A DNA stretch of 64,000 nt, taken from positions 99,063,587 through 99,127,586 of the forward strand of contig OX457025.1 in assembly GCA_949752745.1 (NCBI GenBank), written 5' to 3'. The stretch comes from Protula sp. h YS-2021. Its lineage: Eukaryota; Annelida; Polychaeta; Sabellida; Serpulidae. The notes under the pieces are model-generated. The model saw only the letters and a list, made by a program, of their open reading frames with translations. It was not told the DNA's origin and made no database searches. Positions 46,457-61,783 of this stretch are shown one piece after another (position 1 is the first letter of the stretch; every line of letters starts with the position of its first letter). Both the position numbers and the translations under genes were made by a program.

Positions 46457-46494
46457 AAAACCAGACAGCACACACGTGTGCACTGTCTGGTTTT
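46457..46494. repeat. 38-bp near-perfect palindrome
   Basis: AAAACCAGACAG at one end and CTGTCTGGTTTT at the other, around a CACACACGTGTGCA centre (E-box CACGTG). It could extrude as a hairpin or be a binding site for a dimeric factor. Confidence 0.7.
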
Positions 46495-46799
46495 AGCAGG
46501 ACAGCCAGAGAACACCCACGCAGAGAACGCCGACGCAGGAAACACATAGTATTAATCAATATCAATTTCGCTAAAAAGTCATTTGCTATAAAGATGGGGG
46601 AGGGGGGGGGGACTGGGGCAAGAAGAAAAGAAGAAACTCACTATAAAAGATAAAATGCTCTCCTGCATTAAAATGCTAGGGAACAACATGATTTGCTCTC
46701 CTGCCACCCCGTGGTTCCGCTGGCATCGCCTATCGGGGTGGCATGAGAGTAAAAGCGACGACAACCTTATCTGGTGGAAAAATGGCAAACTGAAAAAAT

Positions 46800-49075
<2,276 letters not shown>

Positions 49076-49949
49076 AACACTCGCGTAACGTCTAAAATAC
49101 ATCTATATTAGATAGGCAATATCGGCGAACATACGTCGGATATACGCATATTTTTTCCGTTTTGCTCATCGTTTATTAGTCGTTTATGCGCATATTTTCC
49201 GACGAACTTCCGATGATTTTTATACGTATAAAATGCATATTTCCGAGGTTTTCCAACGCATTTCCGACCAAGTGACATTTGGAAAATATGCGTTTTTTAG
49301 ACGTATAAAAATGCGTGTGCCCATTTGAAAAAAAAATGTTTCTAACCTTAACTGACCCATTGAACCCTTACCAACCATTCATAATTCACATATTCATACA
49401 TACACCATAGCATATTAATATACAACATAGCATATTTCACACTTGCAAACTTCGTTTGCAAATGGGTATAAGTTTGTAGTTTTTCTCGAAATTTCTGTCC
49501 TTTTTTTCCTTTTTTTTTCTCTTTTTTTCCGTCACGGAGGTTTCCAGAAAACTCCTCCTAGGCTATTTGACATAGGACGATGAAATTTGGCACAGTGATA
49601 GAGGGTGACGAGATGTCGTCAAATCCGCAAAATTTTGACCTTGACCTTGAAGTTCAAGGTCAAATTGAGGTCAAAGTTTTTCTGACCTCAAAGTGGTTTC
49701 CAGAAAACCCCTCCTACAGGGTTTGTCGTAAAAAGACGGCATTTGGCAGAAACATAGGGAGTAATGAGTTGTCGTCAAATCCGTAATTTTTTTTTACCTT
49801 GAACCTCAGAGGTCTAGGTCAAATTGAGGTCAACATATTTTTTGGAAACACCTAATAATCACGAAAAGTAGCCGTAAAGGTGCTCAAATTCCAGTGTGAA
49901 TGCATAAAACGTACTCAGAAAGGGTAAACTTTCATCACTAACCTTGACC

Positions 49950-51760
49950 TTGAGCATCAAGCTCAAAGGTCACGTCACTTCACGACAGGCCGACTCATCT
50001 CGAAAACGGTTAGAGATAGAGGGATTTTGGGCTAATTTTCTACCCTTTGGGCATAAACAACGTTACACAAGAGGTACGTCGGTGAACTTGACCTTCTGGG
50101 TCACGGTCAAGGTCAAAAACCGGAAGTTGACTATTTTCTCGGAAACGGTTAGAGATAGAGCGATTTTGAGCTCATTTTCGACCTTTTGGGCCTAAACAAC
50201 GTTGCATAAGAGGTATCTCGGTGACCTTGACCTTATGTGTCACGGTCAAGTTCAAAAACCGGAAGTTGACTATTTTCTCGGAAACGGTTAGAGATAGGGC
50301 GATTTTGAGCTCATTTTCGACCTTTTGGGCCTAAACAACGTTGCATGAGAGGTACCTCGGTGACCTTGACCTTATGTGTCACGGTCAAGTTCAAAAACCG
50401 GAAGTTGACTATTATCTCGAAAACAGTTAGAGATAGAGGGATTTTGGGCTCATTTTCGACCCTTTGGGCCTAAACAACGTTACACAAGAGGTACCTCGGT
50501 AAACTTGACCTTCTGGGTCACGGTCAAGTTCAAAAACCGGAAGTTGACTATTTTTTTCTCGGAAACGGTTAGAGATAGAGCGATTTTGAGCTCATTTTCG
50601 ACCTTTTGGGCCTAAACAACGTTGCATAAGAGGTATCTGGATGACCTTGACCTTATGTGTCACGGTCAAGTTCAAAAACCGGAAGTTAACTATTATCTCG
50701 AAAACGGTTAGAGATAGAGCGATTTTGAGCTCATTTTCGACCCTTTGGGCCTAAACAACGTTACACAAGAGGTACCTCGGTGAACTTGACCTTCTGGGTC
50801 ACGGTCAAGATCTAAAACCGGAAAGTGACTATTTTCTCGGAAACGGTTAGAGATAGAGCGATTTTCAGCTCATTTTCGACCTTTTGGGCCTAAACAACGT
50901 TGCATAAGAGGTATCTGGATGACCTTGACCTTATGTGTCACGGTCAAGTTCAAAAACCGGAAGTTAACTATTATCTCGAAAACGGTTAGAGATAGAGCGA
51001 TTTTGAGCTCATTTTCGACCCTTTGGGCCTAAACAACGTTACACAAGAGGTACCTCGGTGAACTTGACCTTCTGGGTCACGGTCAAGATCTAAAACCGGA
51101 AAGTGACTATTTTCTCGGAAACGGTTAGAGATAGAGCGATTTTCAGCTCATTTTCGACCTTTTGGGCCTAAACAACGTTGCATAAGAGGTATCTCGGTGA
51201 CCTTGACCTTATGTGTCACGGTCAAGTTCAAAAACCGGAAGTTAACTATTATCTCGAAAACGGTTAGAGATAGAGCGATTTTGAGCTCATTTTCGGCCCT
51301 TTGGGCCTAAACAACGTTGCATAAGAGGTACTTCGGTGACCTTGACCTTCTGGGTCACAGTCAAGGTCAAAAACCGGAAGTTGACTATTATCTCGAAAAC
51401 GGTTAGAGATAGAGCGATTTTCAGCTCATTTTCGACCCTTTGGGCCTAGGCAACGTTGCATAAGAGTTATCTCGGTGACCTTGACCTTATGGGTCACGGT
51501 CAAGGTCAAAAACCGAAGGTTGACTATTTTCTCGAAAACAGTTAGAGATAGAGGGATTTTGGGCTCATTTTCGACCCTTTGGGCATAAACAACGTTACAC
51601 AAGAGGTACCTCGGTGAACTTGACCTTCTGGGTCACGGTCAAGATCAAAAACCGGAAGTTGACTATTATCTCGAAAACGGTTAGAAATATTTCGATTTTG
51701 AGCTTATATTGGACCCTTTGGGCCTAAAAGACGTTATTTAAGAGGTACCTCGGTGATCTT
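49950..51760. repeat. ~142-bp satellite with AAGGTCA-type motifs
   Basis: About twelve copies of a unit with GGTCACGGTCAAG(G/T)TCAAAAACC, GGAAGTTGACTAT, CGGTTAGAGATAGAG and TTTGGGCCTAAACAACGTT. Alternate copies are more alike (for example 50,590-50,870 and 50,875-51,150), suggesting a higher-order dimer of about 285 bp. The GACCTTGACCTT core contains the TCAAGGTCA-like monomer site known for NR5A/ERR nuclear receptors. Confidence 0.85.
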
Positions 51761-52818
51761 GACATCCTCCATCATGGTGAAGGTCATAAACTGTCATAAA
51801 GTTGACCAGTATCTCAAAAACGGTTAGAAAACTGAATTTGATTTATTTGTGCCCAAATGAGGTTACATTATATTCACTTCGATGGCCTCGTTGAAGATAA
51901 TAATCCGGAAGCTGACAATTATGTCGAAACACTGAAAAATGTGTCTTTGACAAAATATGTTGTGTCTCTGCCCTTGCAAGTGGGTGCTATTTCGCTACGT
52001 GTAGCGAAATTCGGTCTAGTTATATATTGCAACCGAACCGGGGACCTCTTGCATCCTAGGCGCGGAACATACCTCTACTCCACGGCGGCTGGGGCTGCCT
52101 CGGCAGTGTAATTAAGTGGTCTTATGTTTCGATTTGGTCCCAAAAAGTTTACTTCTTACATTTTCGTTTTTTTGTTACCGCTGGCGCTTTTAAATTTAGT
52201 TATTTGTATTGTCTTTTCCTCCTTTATGTGCGCTGAGAGATAGTTTATTGAGGCAAATGATGATTTTCAAGTATATTCACAATGCTTCACTATTGATTCT
52301 TCATAATGTTCCCTACAAAATGTCAATCGATAAATTTCCGACGTCGAATAAGCATCGGAAAATATGCGTTTTATAGACGTATAAAAAATACGTATAATAC
52401 ACGTTGGCAATATCGGCATCTTTTTCCGATGTATTTCCGACGTCGTTTATACATGGGAAAATATGCGTTCCATAGCCGTATAAAAATAATATGTATAATG
52501 TACGATTGCAATATCGTACTTTTTTCCGATGTAATAATAATTTTGGGAATTTATCCATTTGTGACGCATATTAAGTTATGGAAGTCAATTTGTTTTAGAA
52601 TAATGTGAACAAAACTCTTTTTAGAAAGTGTGTCGGGCAGAGCAATTTTAGATGAGCATATGTGAATGCGAGAAGTAAAAAAAAGTGAGGTTAGATAGAA
52701 GGCTTTTAACAACTTATGTAATATATATTTTATACATTAACGACATACACTAAACAATTGAAAACTGTTCTTCTGTTCATAATGCGCTGTGGAATATGTG
52801 GAGCGCTCGTACACAACG

Positions 52819-52924
<106 letters not shown>

Positions 52925-53497
52925 CATTAAAGTTTTCATTTCAAGTTATGCGTGAAATACACAAATTTAGAGATCCAGTGGAAATCGGTATATTTCCGAC
53001 ATTTCACCGACAAATATAACTATATGTATAATATACGTATATATTTATGCGCATATTACATGCTTGTAATATCTCAAATAAAACAAATAAAGTTCCGTCG
53101 GAGTTCGGTATATTTCCGACGTATAGCCGATGCAGTGATATATTTGTATATTATACGATTATTGTAATGCGTCGGTTATACATCAGTAATATTTTTTTTC
53201 AAAAACGAGTTTTGTTCCGTCGGAAGTCCGTCTATGTCAGAAGTTGGGCCAACATATACAAATATATGTATAATATACGTATAATTAAATACATCGAATA
53301 TACGTATGCCATATCCGTTTCAATTTTTTTTTCACCATTGGTCGGAAGTTTATCTATTTCCAACGTATAACCAATGCATGAAAATATATGTATAATATAT
53401 GCATTGAGAAATACGTATAATATATGAATATAATATTCCGACGTTTTAAGACCTGGTTTATACCGTTCCGACGTCGGCCCGACGTTACGCGAGTGTT

Positions 53498-54373
53498 CGG
53501 GAGGTGCACGCTCAGCATATCGTGATGTGTACTTTGTTCACCTTACAAAGATAAACACATGTAATCGATTATCAGCAAAAAGTGATCCTTAAAACAAATG
53601 CGGCTTTTAAGTAGGTTTTTGTAAATGTCATTACTGAAATACATGGTATTTAATTACATAAATATGTAATATAAATTTATGTGCAGTCGGAGTAACTTGT
53701 AAGAGGTTGTGATCTCATAAATTAATGTTTCTCATTCACTCAGATATGGCTCTCTAGACAGTCTCGAAAAACAAATATAGCATTTTTCCTATCCTAGTTA
53801 AACTTTCGGGATACGGTCAGATACAGTTCTGTGTGACGTCACAACATGGCAGCAACTTTGTAGTTATCACGTGTTTTAACTGCTTTTTCATTAAAAAGGA
53901 TGGCATAACTAAGTCACTATTTGAGTGCGACTCGCATCGATACTGCAAATAATAGTGAATCGATGTTTCGCGTGTACAAACCATTTTTCAGTGAGCGGTA
54001 ATTGAGGATTTCGGATATAACTGTATCTGATTTCAGATACCTGTCTTATTTGGAACGTATCTACACCATATTTTTCGTCATTATGACATCATGTTTCTGT
54101 TTTCATAGACGGTGGATAAGAAAACACACTCAAAGAACTAGCTGTAAACAAAGGATGTGAACGGTTGAGGCCAGTCATTCGAAACGCAGCATTATTTCCA
54201 TCGTTGTTATAAATGACCCCTCAGAGATCTATCTGTTATGTATAAAGACAGAGCGGATGGATATTTTAAAAAGTAGTTCCTCACTTTAATGAGTAGACCG
54301 GAAAGCGTCGTTAATAAACGGCCAGCCTCGGGTGTTTTGTGCTCTGTAGAGTGCTTGTGGGCTTCAATTTAAA
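53498..54373. other. Non-coding, nothing recognised
   Basis: No gene or repeat family recognised. Confidence 0.5.
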
Positions 54374-54799
54374 GTTTATCATTTTATGAGTTTTAAAATG
54401 CTGAAACAATGGCTTATATCATAAAGTTTTGAACAGGAAAGGCGCTTATCAACGATAATTTCAAATACACTTTGAACAGAAAAAGGAAGACTAAAATTCA
54501 CTCTCGGTGTTGGAAGATACATGCAATGCCAGTTTACAAACCAACATCTTGGACTTAAATGGGCAAAATCCAAAAATTGAAGTGCTACATGTAAGGAATG
54601 TAATTAGTTATTATCAGTCTAAATTACGGAGTAATCAGTTATTTATTCAATAACTTCATTAAAAAATAATAAATGTCATTTGGTCACGTATATTTATATA
54701 GCTTTAATATTGTCATGGTGGATTTTTTAAAATATATTAATTTTATTAAATATTTTAAAATTTAAAATTATCCACAATTTAAAATTCCACTAATATGTG

Positions 54800-55580
54800 T
54801 TTCCGGTTACTGTGTACAATCATGTAGAGGAACTGGACATTGTTTCGACTGACCAAATCAAAAGGGAATGATTGAACCAAACACCGTGGATCCATGCAAA
54901 CCGGTACGTCGGATTTATACGGATATTATTGCAAGTTTCGATGATCTAATGGGTAATCTCCCGGAATTCAACAGCATCGAGTCTAGCCTTTACAGATTTC
55001 GCTCATCAAAGATGCCGCCAGTGCAACTTGAAATTGAAGATGTCTCTTTTGATGGAGAATTGAGCCAGAACTGTTCATTGGCTCTCGTTCCTGGATAACG
55101 ACTGGGAAATTTTGATATTCAAAACCGATCAAAACCTGCTAAAATTGCAGCGAGATTCATATCACTTCTGAGGCAGCGCTATACCAGCGCTAGCCGATTT
55201 GCCGAGTTCATCCGCTTCTTCATCAAGAATTACCGAGCACTGGAACGTCTTCAATCTCGATTCTGACACTAGAACGGACAATCATGTCGGGTAGTTCCAT
55301 AACAAATGGAACAGTTTCCTTGGAACTTGCCATCCATCACTATGGTTCTTCATTCGAAAGTTGAAAGATGATTAGAAGGTTACGGAACTTTCTTGCGCAG
55401 CTGCGGTTCACGCAGATTCCACTCGAATAAAACGCTAGAAGGGTCACAGTTTGGAAATGTGCATCGTGCGCCTAAAGCGCGATTACAACGAAGGTCGCAA
55501 GGATATTGGAGATTATTGGCGTGTGATGGTTCACGTGGTTGTGAGGTTTCTTTGAATAGCGAACTGAAACTGGATTAAAA
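54800..55580 (+). pseudogene. FLYWCH-MULE transposase remains, copy 1
   Basis: The best open part (54,868-55,098) begins after a degraded HNH of a FLYWCH finger and reads PCKPVRRIYTDI ... SLYRFRSSKMPPVQLEIEDV. In another frame, 55,235-55,400 gives the MULE C-terminal block (WNVFNLDSDTRTDNHV ... GTCHPSLWFFIRKLKDD) with stops. Compare WNVHEVTLN..RRNN..ETWN and PSVWKLIHWLK at 1,577-1,897. Frameshifts and stops make it non-functional, and the catalytic core is missing. Confidence 0.6.
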
Positions 55581-56108
55581 ACTTGAAAAATGAAAACAAG
55601 TGTGTGATCATTTGGATTAAAACTGAGTGTAGACATTGTAGTCCTTTTACAACAGCGTGTTGCGAAATACTTATCTGTAGTTGTAGTTAAAAAATTTGTC
55701 TTGGGAAAAAATGTAGCGGAAGAATAAAGAATAAATATCGAATTACTTTTTTTCGTGTAGACAGAGTGTACTGTAGCTCTTTTTGAAATGTCGTGTTGCA
55801 AAATATTTCAGTAATCTGTAGTTGTAGTCTTGGATAAAGGGAGCCCGGATAAGTCTTTTTCCTGTGTAGACATAAACCAGTGTAGTCCGTTTTCAATTTT
55901 TCCCCCTGTAGACACATATACACATATAATGGTAAGTTGACTTACTCAGTAAGTCAGAAGTTGTGCCGACTGGCATATTAACACCCAACACGGCTTTGGT
56001 CTGCGTAGAGTCGTGCCTCTACACTGCTTAGGCCCTCGGGTCTACCCCCCCTCACCCTCGGTTCTCTTGCGCGAATCTGTGGTAAAATCGTATAATCCTG
56101 CTAGTAAT

Positions 56109-56447
56109 GTTTGATCAGGACGCGCATTTTTTGATGGGTTACAAGGTTAGGGCCGACAACCGCGTGCACATTGCAAACACGCTCACCACTCACGATTTTC
56201 TTGATAGTATAAGATCTACTTGGCATCTGCCTTAAAGAAACACCAACCTGAGGAGGCACTCGGGCACATGGATCTAGCTTGGCACCCCTTGCACTTCTTG
56301 GGACTGTTTGCAGATAGGTTCGTGTGCAATAATTTCACAGCATTATATCCAGTGGCATTCAACAGAACAAACGATCCCAGTGTATTGGAATGCAAGTCAT
56401 TTTATCAGAGATATAACGCCAGCTTCTGTCTAATGTGGCGGAAATAA
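56109..56447 (+). other. Degraded open region, copy 1, unknown
   Basis: Reads MFDQDAHFLMGYK.RADNRVH.. then shifts frame near 56,225, after which WHPLHFLGLFADRFVCNNFT and ALYPVAFNRTND follow. The second copy (59,629-59,931) keeps these two parts in one frame and stops later. Possible fragment of a secreted protein (N-glycosylation motifs NFT, NRT, NAS). No family recognised. Confidence 0.3.
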
Positions 56448-57065
56448 CTAGACCACGCCATCAAAATCCCAATCCGTGAATTACCCTAAAGTTTTCTTAA
56501 ATAATTATTTATTTATTAATACTATATTATAATTTTATATCGAATATTGTCATTCTGCAACAGACGTTGCCTCGCTTATGTAGTACTTTCAGCAGTTTTT
56601 CACAGCCGTGATTTTGTAAGAAAACTGGCCTTAACCGGTAGCTGTTATTATCATTATCACACCATGCCCTGGTTATATCTCAGGTGAGGTGGGGTGCACA
56701 TCGTATCACCATGAATGCCACAAAACGCCGAGAAGAGAGAGAGGGGTAATTATGAAGTCTGACATGGCCCGCTTAGTGCATATTTTGCTTAAAAAGAGGA
56801 TGATTTTCATTCAATATTCATCGCTACCCTCTAAAAGAAGGGTTCTACCAACATTGTACACTGCGTTTGGTTAAAAAAGAGGTACTATTTATAGCTCAGC
56901 ACTCTGCGTTTAGGGGTCGTTTTAGAAATTATGCACACGCATGGTAACCAGTTGGTACGTGAGTGTCCCCCCTCCTCACCTCCCCTGGTCGTTACATTAC
57001 GGTGTGTGGACGTGACTACACTATGGTGGTTATATGACGGTGTGTGTACTTAACACTAGTATATG

Positions 57066-57290
57066 CAGCAAAGAAAGTACAGTCAAGCCGTGTTATAAGT
57101 CGCCCCGTTATAAGTCCCAATTTGCTGTGATTCACAACTTTGTAAAGTCAATTTTTTCCATATTTAATTGTCGCATTATAAGTCCAAATTCGCTTATGTC
57201 CAAGTCCATGAGTTTTCTGGAACAAATGGTCATTTTTAGTTATTTATGCCGCGTTTTATGTCAAAACAGGGCAGCACGATAAAATCAAGG
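57066..57290 (+). repeat. Tigger/pogo-like transposon terminus
   Basis: TACAGTCAAGCCGTGTTATAAGTC, with further TTATAAGTCC units at 57,107 and 57,176, resembles the TIR of TcMar-Tigger elements (CAGTCAA.CC.CGTTATAAG, TA target). Only one end is found, and no transposase. The matching end in copy 2 is at about 60,736. Confidence 0.5.
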
Positions 57291-57443
57291 ATATTGTAAA
57301 TAGACTATTTCATCACTAGACAATAGATAAAAGCATCTACAATTACGTAAAGATAGCTATGGCATGTTTATTAAGAATTTTATTTATTCAAGACAATGTG
57401 TATTCCGGCGAATAGCGTATTGTCTTGGCGGTGTACGGACAAA

Positions 57444-57858
57444 ATGGTGTTTCCTGTTGATAGTTCACAACTGCGTTTTCTTAGTAAACATAAAATGCTG
57501 TGATCTTTAATCTTTTGTTTGATCTATCAATTACAAACTTAAAATTAGGCAACGATGGCATCTGACTGTCCGCTCTGTCCATGTTTCTCTATTGTATGCC
57601 GTACTCTGGGGTTTGATCGTGTAATCATTGGTTACATTTGACTTTCCGCTCTCTCCATGTTTCTCAATTGTATGCCGTACTCTGGGGTTTGATCGTGTAA
57701 TTAACATAGTTACATATCAAAATTAATTGCGCATAATTTGTTATTCAAGTGATTGAGCGTGCAATATTGAATTTCGCAAATTCTTTACTCCAGCGATTTA
57801 ACTATCTTAATCCAAACATTCGGGATTAACGAAGCATGGGTATAAAAGGGTATCGAAA
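57444..57858. other. Spacer between duplication copies
   Basis: Non-coding. It contains an internal direct repeat, CTCTCCATGTTTCTC.ATTGTATGCCGTACTCTGG (about 57,575-57,625 and 57,650-57,700). Confidence 0.6.
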
Positions 57859-58289
57859 GTTTATCATTTTATGAGTTTTAAAATGCTAAAACAATGGCTT
57901 ATGTCATAAAGTCTGGAAGAGGAAAGGCGCTTATCAACGATAATTTCAAGTACACTTTGAACAGAAAAGCGAAGACTAAAATTCACTGGCGGTGTTGGAA
58001 GATGCATGCAATGCCAGTTTACAAACCAACATCTTGGACTTAAATGGGCAAAATCCAAAAATTGAAGTGCGACACGAAACTAATGTAATAAGTTATTATC
58101 AGTCTAAATTACGGAGTAATCAGTTATTTATTCAATAACTTCATTAAAAAATAATTAATGTAATTTGGTCACGTATATTTATATAGCTTTAATATTGTCA
58201 TGGTGGATTTTTAAACTATATTAATTTTATTAAATATTTTAAAATTTAAAATTATCCACAATTTAAAATTCCACTAATATGTTGTTCCG

Positions 58290-59095
58290 GTTACTGTGCA
58301 CAATCATGTAGAGGAACTGGACATTGTTTTGACTGACCAAATCAAAAGGGCAATGATTGAAGCAAACACCGTGGATCCATGCAAACCGGTACGTCGGATT
58401 TATACGGATATTATTGCAAGTTCCGATGATCTAATGGGTAATCTCCCGGAATTCAACAGCATCGAGTCTAGCCTTTACAGATTTCGCTCATCAAAGATGC
58501 CGCCAGTGCCACTTGAAATTGAAGATGTCTCTTTTGATGGAGAATTGAGTCAGAACTGGTCATTGGCTCTCGTTCCTGGATAACGACTGGGAAATTTTGT
58601 TATTCACAACCTACCAAAACCTGCGAAAATTGCAGCGAGATTCATATCACTTCTGAGTCAGCGCTATATCAATCGTTACCCAGCGCTAGCCGATTTGCCG
58701 AGTTCATCCGCTTCTTCATCAAGAATTACCTCAACGGTAACGTCGACACCGCGCACTGGAACGTCTTCAACCTCGATTCTGACACTAGAACGGACAATCA
58801 TGTCGGGTAGTTCCATAACAAATGGAACAGTTTCCTTGGAACTTGCCATCCATCACTATGGTTCTTCATTCGAAAGTTGAAAGATGATTAGAAGGTTACG
58901 GAACTTTCTTGCGCAGCTGCGGTTCGCGAAGATTACACTTGAATAAAACGCTAGAAGGGTCACAGTTTGGAAATGTGCATCGTGCGCCTAAAGCGCGATT
59001 ACAACGAAGGTCGCAAGGATATTGGAGATTATTGGCGTGTGACGGTTCACGTGGTTGTGAGGTTTCTTTGAATAGCGAACTGAAACTGGATTAAA
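58290..59095 (+). pseudogene. FLYWCH-MULE transposase remains, copy 2
   Basis: This copy keeps the FLYWCH end (TVHNHVEELDIVLTDQIKRA) joined in frame to PCKPVRRIYTDI ... MPPVPLEIEDV (58,296-58,583). The C-terminal MULE block (HWNVFNLDSDTRTDNHV ... CHPSLWFFIRKLKDD) follows at about 58,750-58,890 in another frame with a stop at TAG 58,808. No catalytic core is recognisable, so it is a fragment of an older insertion duplicated with the segment. Confidence 0.65.
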
Positions 59096-59628
59096 AACTT
59101 GAAAAATTAAAACAAGGGTGTGATCATTTGGATTAAAACTGGGTGTAGACATTACGCATTGTAGTCCATTTACAACAGCGTGTTGCGAAATACTTATCTG
59201 TAGCTGTAGTTAAAAAATATGTCTTGGGAAAAAATGTAGCGGGAGAATAAGGAATAAATATCGAATTACTTTTTTTCGTGTAGACAGAGTGTACTGTAGC
59301 TCTTTTTGCAATGGCGTGTTGCAAAATATTTCAGTAATCTGTAGTTGTAATCTTGGATAAAGGTAGCCCGGATAAGTCTTTTTCCTGTGTAGACATAAAC
59401 CAGTGTAGTCCGTTTTCAATTTTTCCCTCTGTAGACACATATACACATATAATGGTAAGTTGACTTACTCAGTAAGTCAGAAATTGTGCCGATTGGCATA
59501 TTAACGCCCCACACGGCTTTGGTCTGCGTGAAGTCGTGCCTCTACACTGCTTAGGCCCTTGGGTCTACCCCCCTCACCCTCGGTTCTCTTGCGCAAATCT
59601 GTGGTAAAATCGTATAATCCTGCTAGTA

Positions 59629-59931
59629 ATGTTTGATCAGGACGCGCATTTTTTGATGGGTTACAAGGCTAGGGCCGACAACCGCGTGCACATTGCAAAC
59701 ACGCTCACCACTCACGATTTTCTTGATGGTATAAGATCTACTTGGCATCTGGCTTCAAGAAACACCAACCTGAGAAGGCACTCGGGCACAGCTTGGCACC
59801 CCTTGCACTTCTTGGGACTGTTTGCAGACAGGTTCGTGTGCAATAATTTCACAGCATTATATCCAGTGGCATTTAACAGAACAAACGATCTCAGTGTATT
59901 GGAATGCAAGTCATTTTTATCAGAGATATAG
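59629..59931 (+). other. Degraded open region, copy 2, unknown
   Basis: 100 residues, counterpart of 56,109-56,447, with both parts in one frame here (DNRVHIANTLTTHDFLDGIR ... DRFVCNNFTALYPVAFNRTN). No signal peptide, no promoter found, no family recognised. Confidence 0.3.
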
Positions 59932-61087
59932 CGCCAGTTCCTGTCTAATATGGCGGAATTAACTTGGCCACGTCATCTAAATTTCAAGTCGTGAATTACT
60001 CTTAAGTTTTCTTAAATAATTATTTATTGTACAATCCTCTATTGTATATTTTATATCGAATATTGTCTTTCTGCGGCGGCTTATGTGGTATACTTTTATA
60101 ATTTTATTACAGCCGTGATTTTGTAACACAACCGGCTTTAACCGGTAGATTAGTATCATGCCATACCCTGGTTATATATTAGGTAGATGGGGGGGTGGCA
60201 ATTCGTATCATATGTGTAGCCATGCCTGCCAAAAAACCGCAGAGAGAGGGGGTAATTATGAAGTCAGACACGGTCCGCTTAGTGCATATTTAGTTTAAAA
60301 AGGGGTGATTTTTATTCAATATTCCTCTCTACCCTCAAAAAGAAAGGTTCTTCCAAAATTGTACACTGCGTTCGGTTAAAAAAGGGCTACTATTTAAAGC
60401 TCAGCACTCCGCGTTTAGGTGTCGTTTTAAAAATTATGCACACGCATGGTAGCCAGATGGTACGTGAGTGTCCCCCACCTCACCTCCCCTGGTGGCTACA
60501 TGACGGTGTGTGGACGTTAGTACACTACGGTGGTTATATGACGGTGTGTGCATGTGAGTACACTACTGTGGTTATATGACGGTGTGTGCATGTGAGTACA
60601 CTACTGTGGTTATATGACGGTGTGAGCATGTGAGTACACTACTGTGGTTATATGACGGTGTGTGCACGTGAGCACACTATGGTGGTTATATGACGGTGTA
60701 TGTACTTAACATTAGTATATGCAGCAAAGAAAACACAGTCAAGCCGCGTTATAAGTCCCCCCCCCCCATTATAAGTCCCAACTTTGCAAAGTCCCTTTTT
60801 TCCATATTTAATTGCCGCGTTATAAGTCCAAATTCGCCTTTGTCCACGTCCATGAGATTTCTGGAACAAATGCTCATTTTTAGTTAATTTATGTCGAATT
60901 TTAAGTCAAAATAGGGCAGCTCGATAAAATCAAGGATATTATAAATAGACTATTTCCTCACTAGGCAATAGATCAAAGCATCTACAATTACGTGTAGATA
61001 GCTATGGGGTGTTTATTAAGAATTTTTTTTATTCAAGACACTGTGTATTCCAACGAATAGCGCATTGTCTTGGCGGTGTACGGACAA

Positions 61088-61225
61088 AATGGCAGCGGAT
61101 CTAATGGCAGCGGCCATAATGGCAACGGGCATAATGGCTATCGGACATAATGGCAACGGACATAATGGCAACAGACAAAATGGCAAGCGGACATAATGGC
61201 AAAGTGGCAAAGCGGACAAAATGGC
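61088..61225. repeat. AATGGCAACGGACAT simple repeat
   Basis: About nine degenerate copies of a 15-bp unit; the same motif type occurs near 170, 46,800 and (inverted) 47,130. A ~45-bp unit, AGAGAACCACTGCATAGCAACGCATGTTTATA, is repeated separately at 61,539-61,630. Confidence 0.7.
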
Positions 61226-61629
61226 AGAAGAAAAAAAAGAAATAAAAATGAATGAAAAAATGTTCGATGAACTGCACCATAAAGCAACTAGTTTACGGTA
61301 CATCCGCCATCATGTCAAGGCGGAGGGCGGTTCGAATCTTTTCCTGCCGTCTAACTGTGTGGTTATTTGGAATAAAACAAAGGGGGACCCAAAACTACGC
61401 TGTTCACCCACTTGGCAATAAGGCCGCTTGGGATTAAATCGTCCTCGGTTTATAAAGATAGCAATTAGAGTTTTATTTCATCGTCGATAATGATGTGTAA
61501 ATGGGGGAAATAGCAAAAGTATAAGTAGTATGAAAACAAGAGAATCACTGCATAGCAACGCATGTTTATATAAGAGAACCACTGCATAGCAACGCATGTT
61601 TATACAAGAGAACCACTGCAGTCCACTCC
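61226..61629. other. Non-coding, nothing recognised
   Basis: No supportable gene. Confidence 0.5.
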
Positions 61630-61631
61630 TT

Positions 61632-61783
61632 TTTATATGCGACAGCAAAAGAAGCGAAATTTTCACGAAAAGGGAGCGAAAATGCACCAATGAGAATGGG
61701 CTGTTAAAGGTGGATTTCTATTGGTGAGAAATAGACCATGTGATGTGAAAATTTCGCTCCTTTTGCTGCGGCATATAAAAGCA
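61632..61783. repeat. Imperfect foldback
   Basis: TTTTATATGCGACAGCAAAA, then GAAGCGAAATTTTCAC, is complementary (two to three mismatches) to GTGAAAATTTCGCTCC, then TTTTGCTGCGGCATATAAAA, about 150 bp across. Inner TTTTCAC/AAAGGGAGCG parts add further pairing. It sits at the likely outer side of the second Polinton and could be a separate MITE-like insertion. Confidence 0.65.

Larger units (their letters stand above)
54374..57443. repeat. Segmental duplication, copy 1
   Basis: Aligns in the same orientation with 57,859-61,092 from AGTTTATCATTTTATGAGTT to TTGTCTTGGCGGTGTACGGA. The copies share the FLYWCH-MULE debris, a ~340-bp open region and a Tigger-like terminus, with scattered substitutions and small indels. 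Confidence 0.85.
57859..61092. repeat. Segmental duplication, copy 2
   Basis: Second copy of the 54,374-57,443 segment. It has an extra expansion of a ~43-bp unit, GTGGTTATATGACGGTGTGTGCATGTGAGTACACTACT, at about 60,500-60,700 (about five copies), of which copy 1 has only one or two. Confidence 0.85.

Noticed and set aside
61221..61437. Charged 60-residue ORFs
   Set aside because: They start inside the AATGGCAACGGA simple repeat and show no domain.
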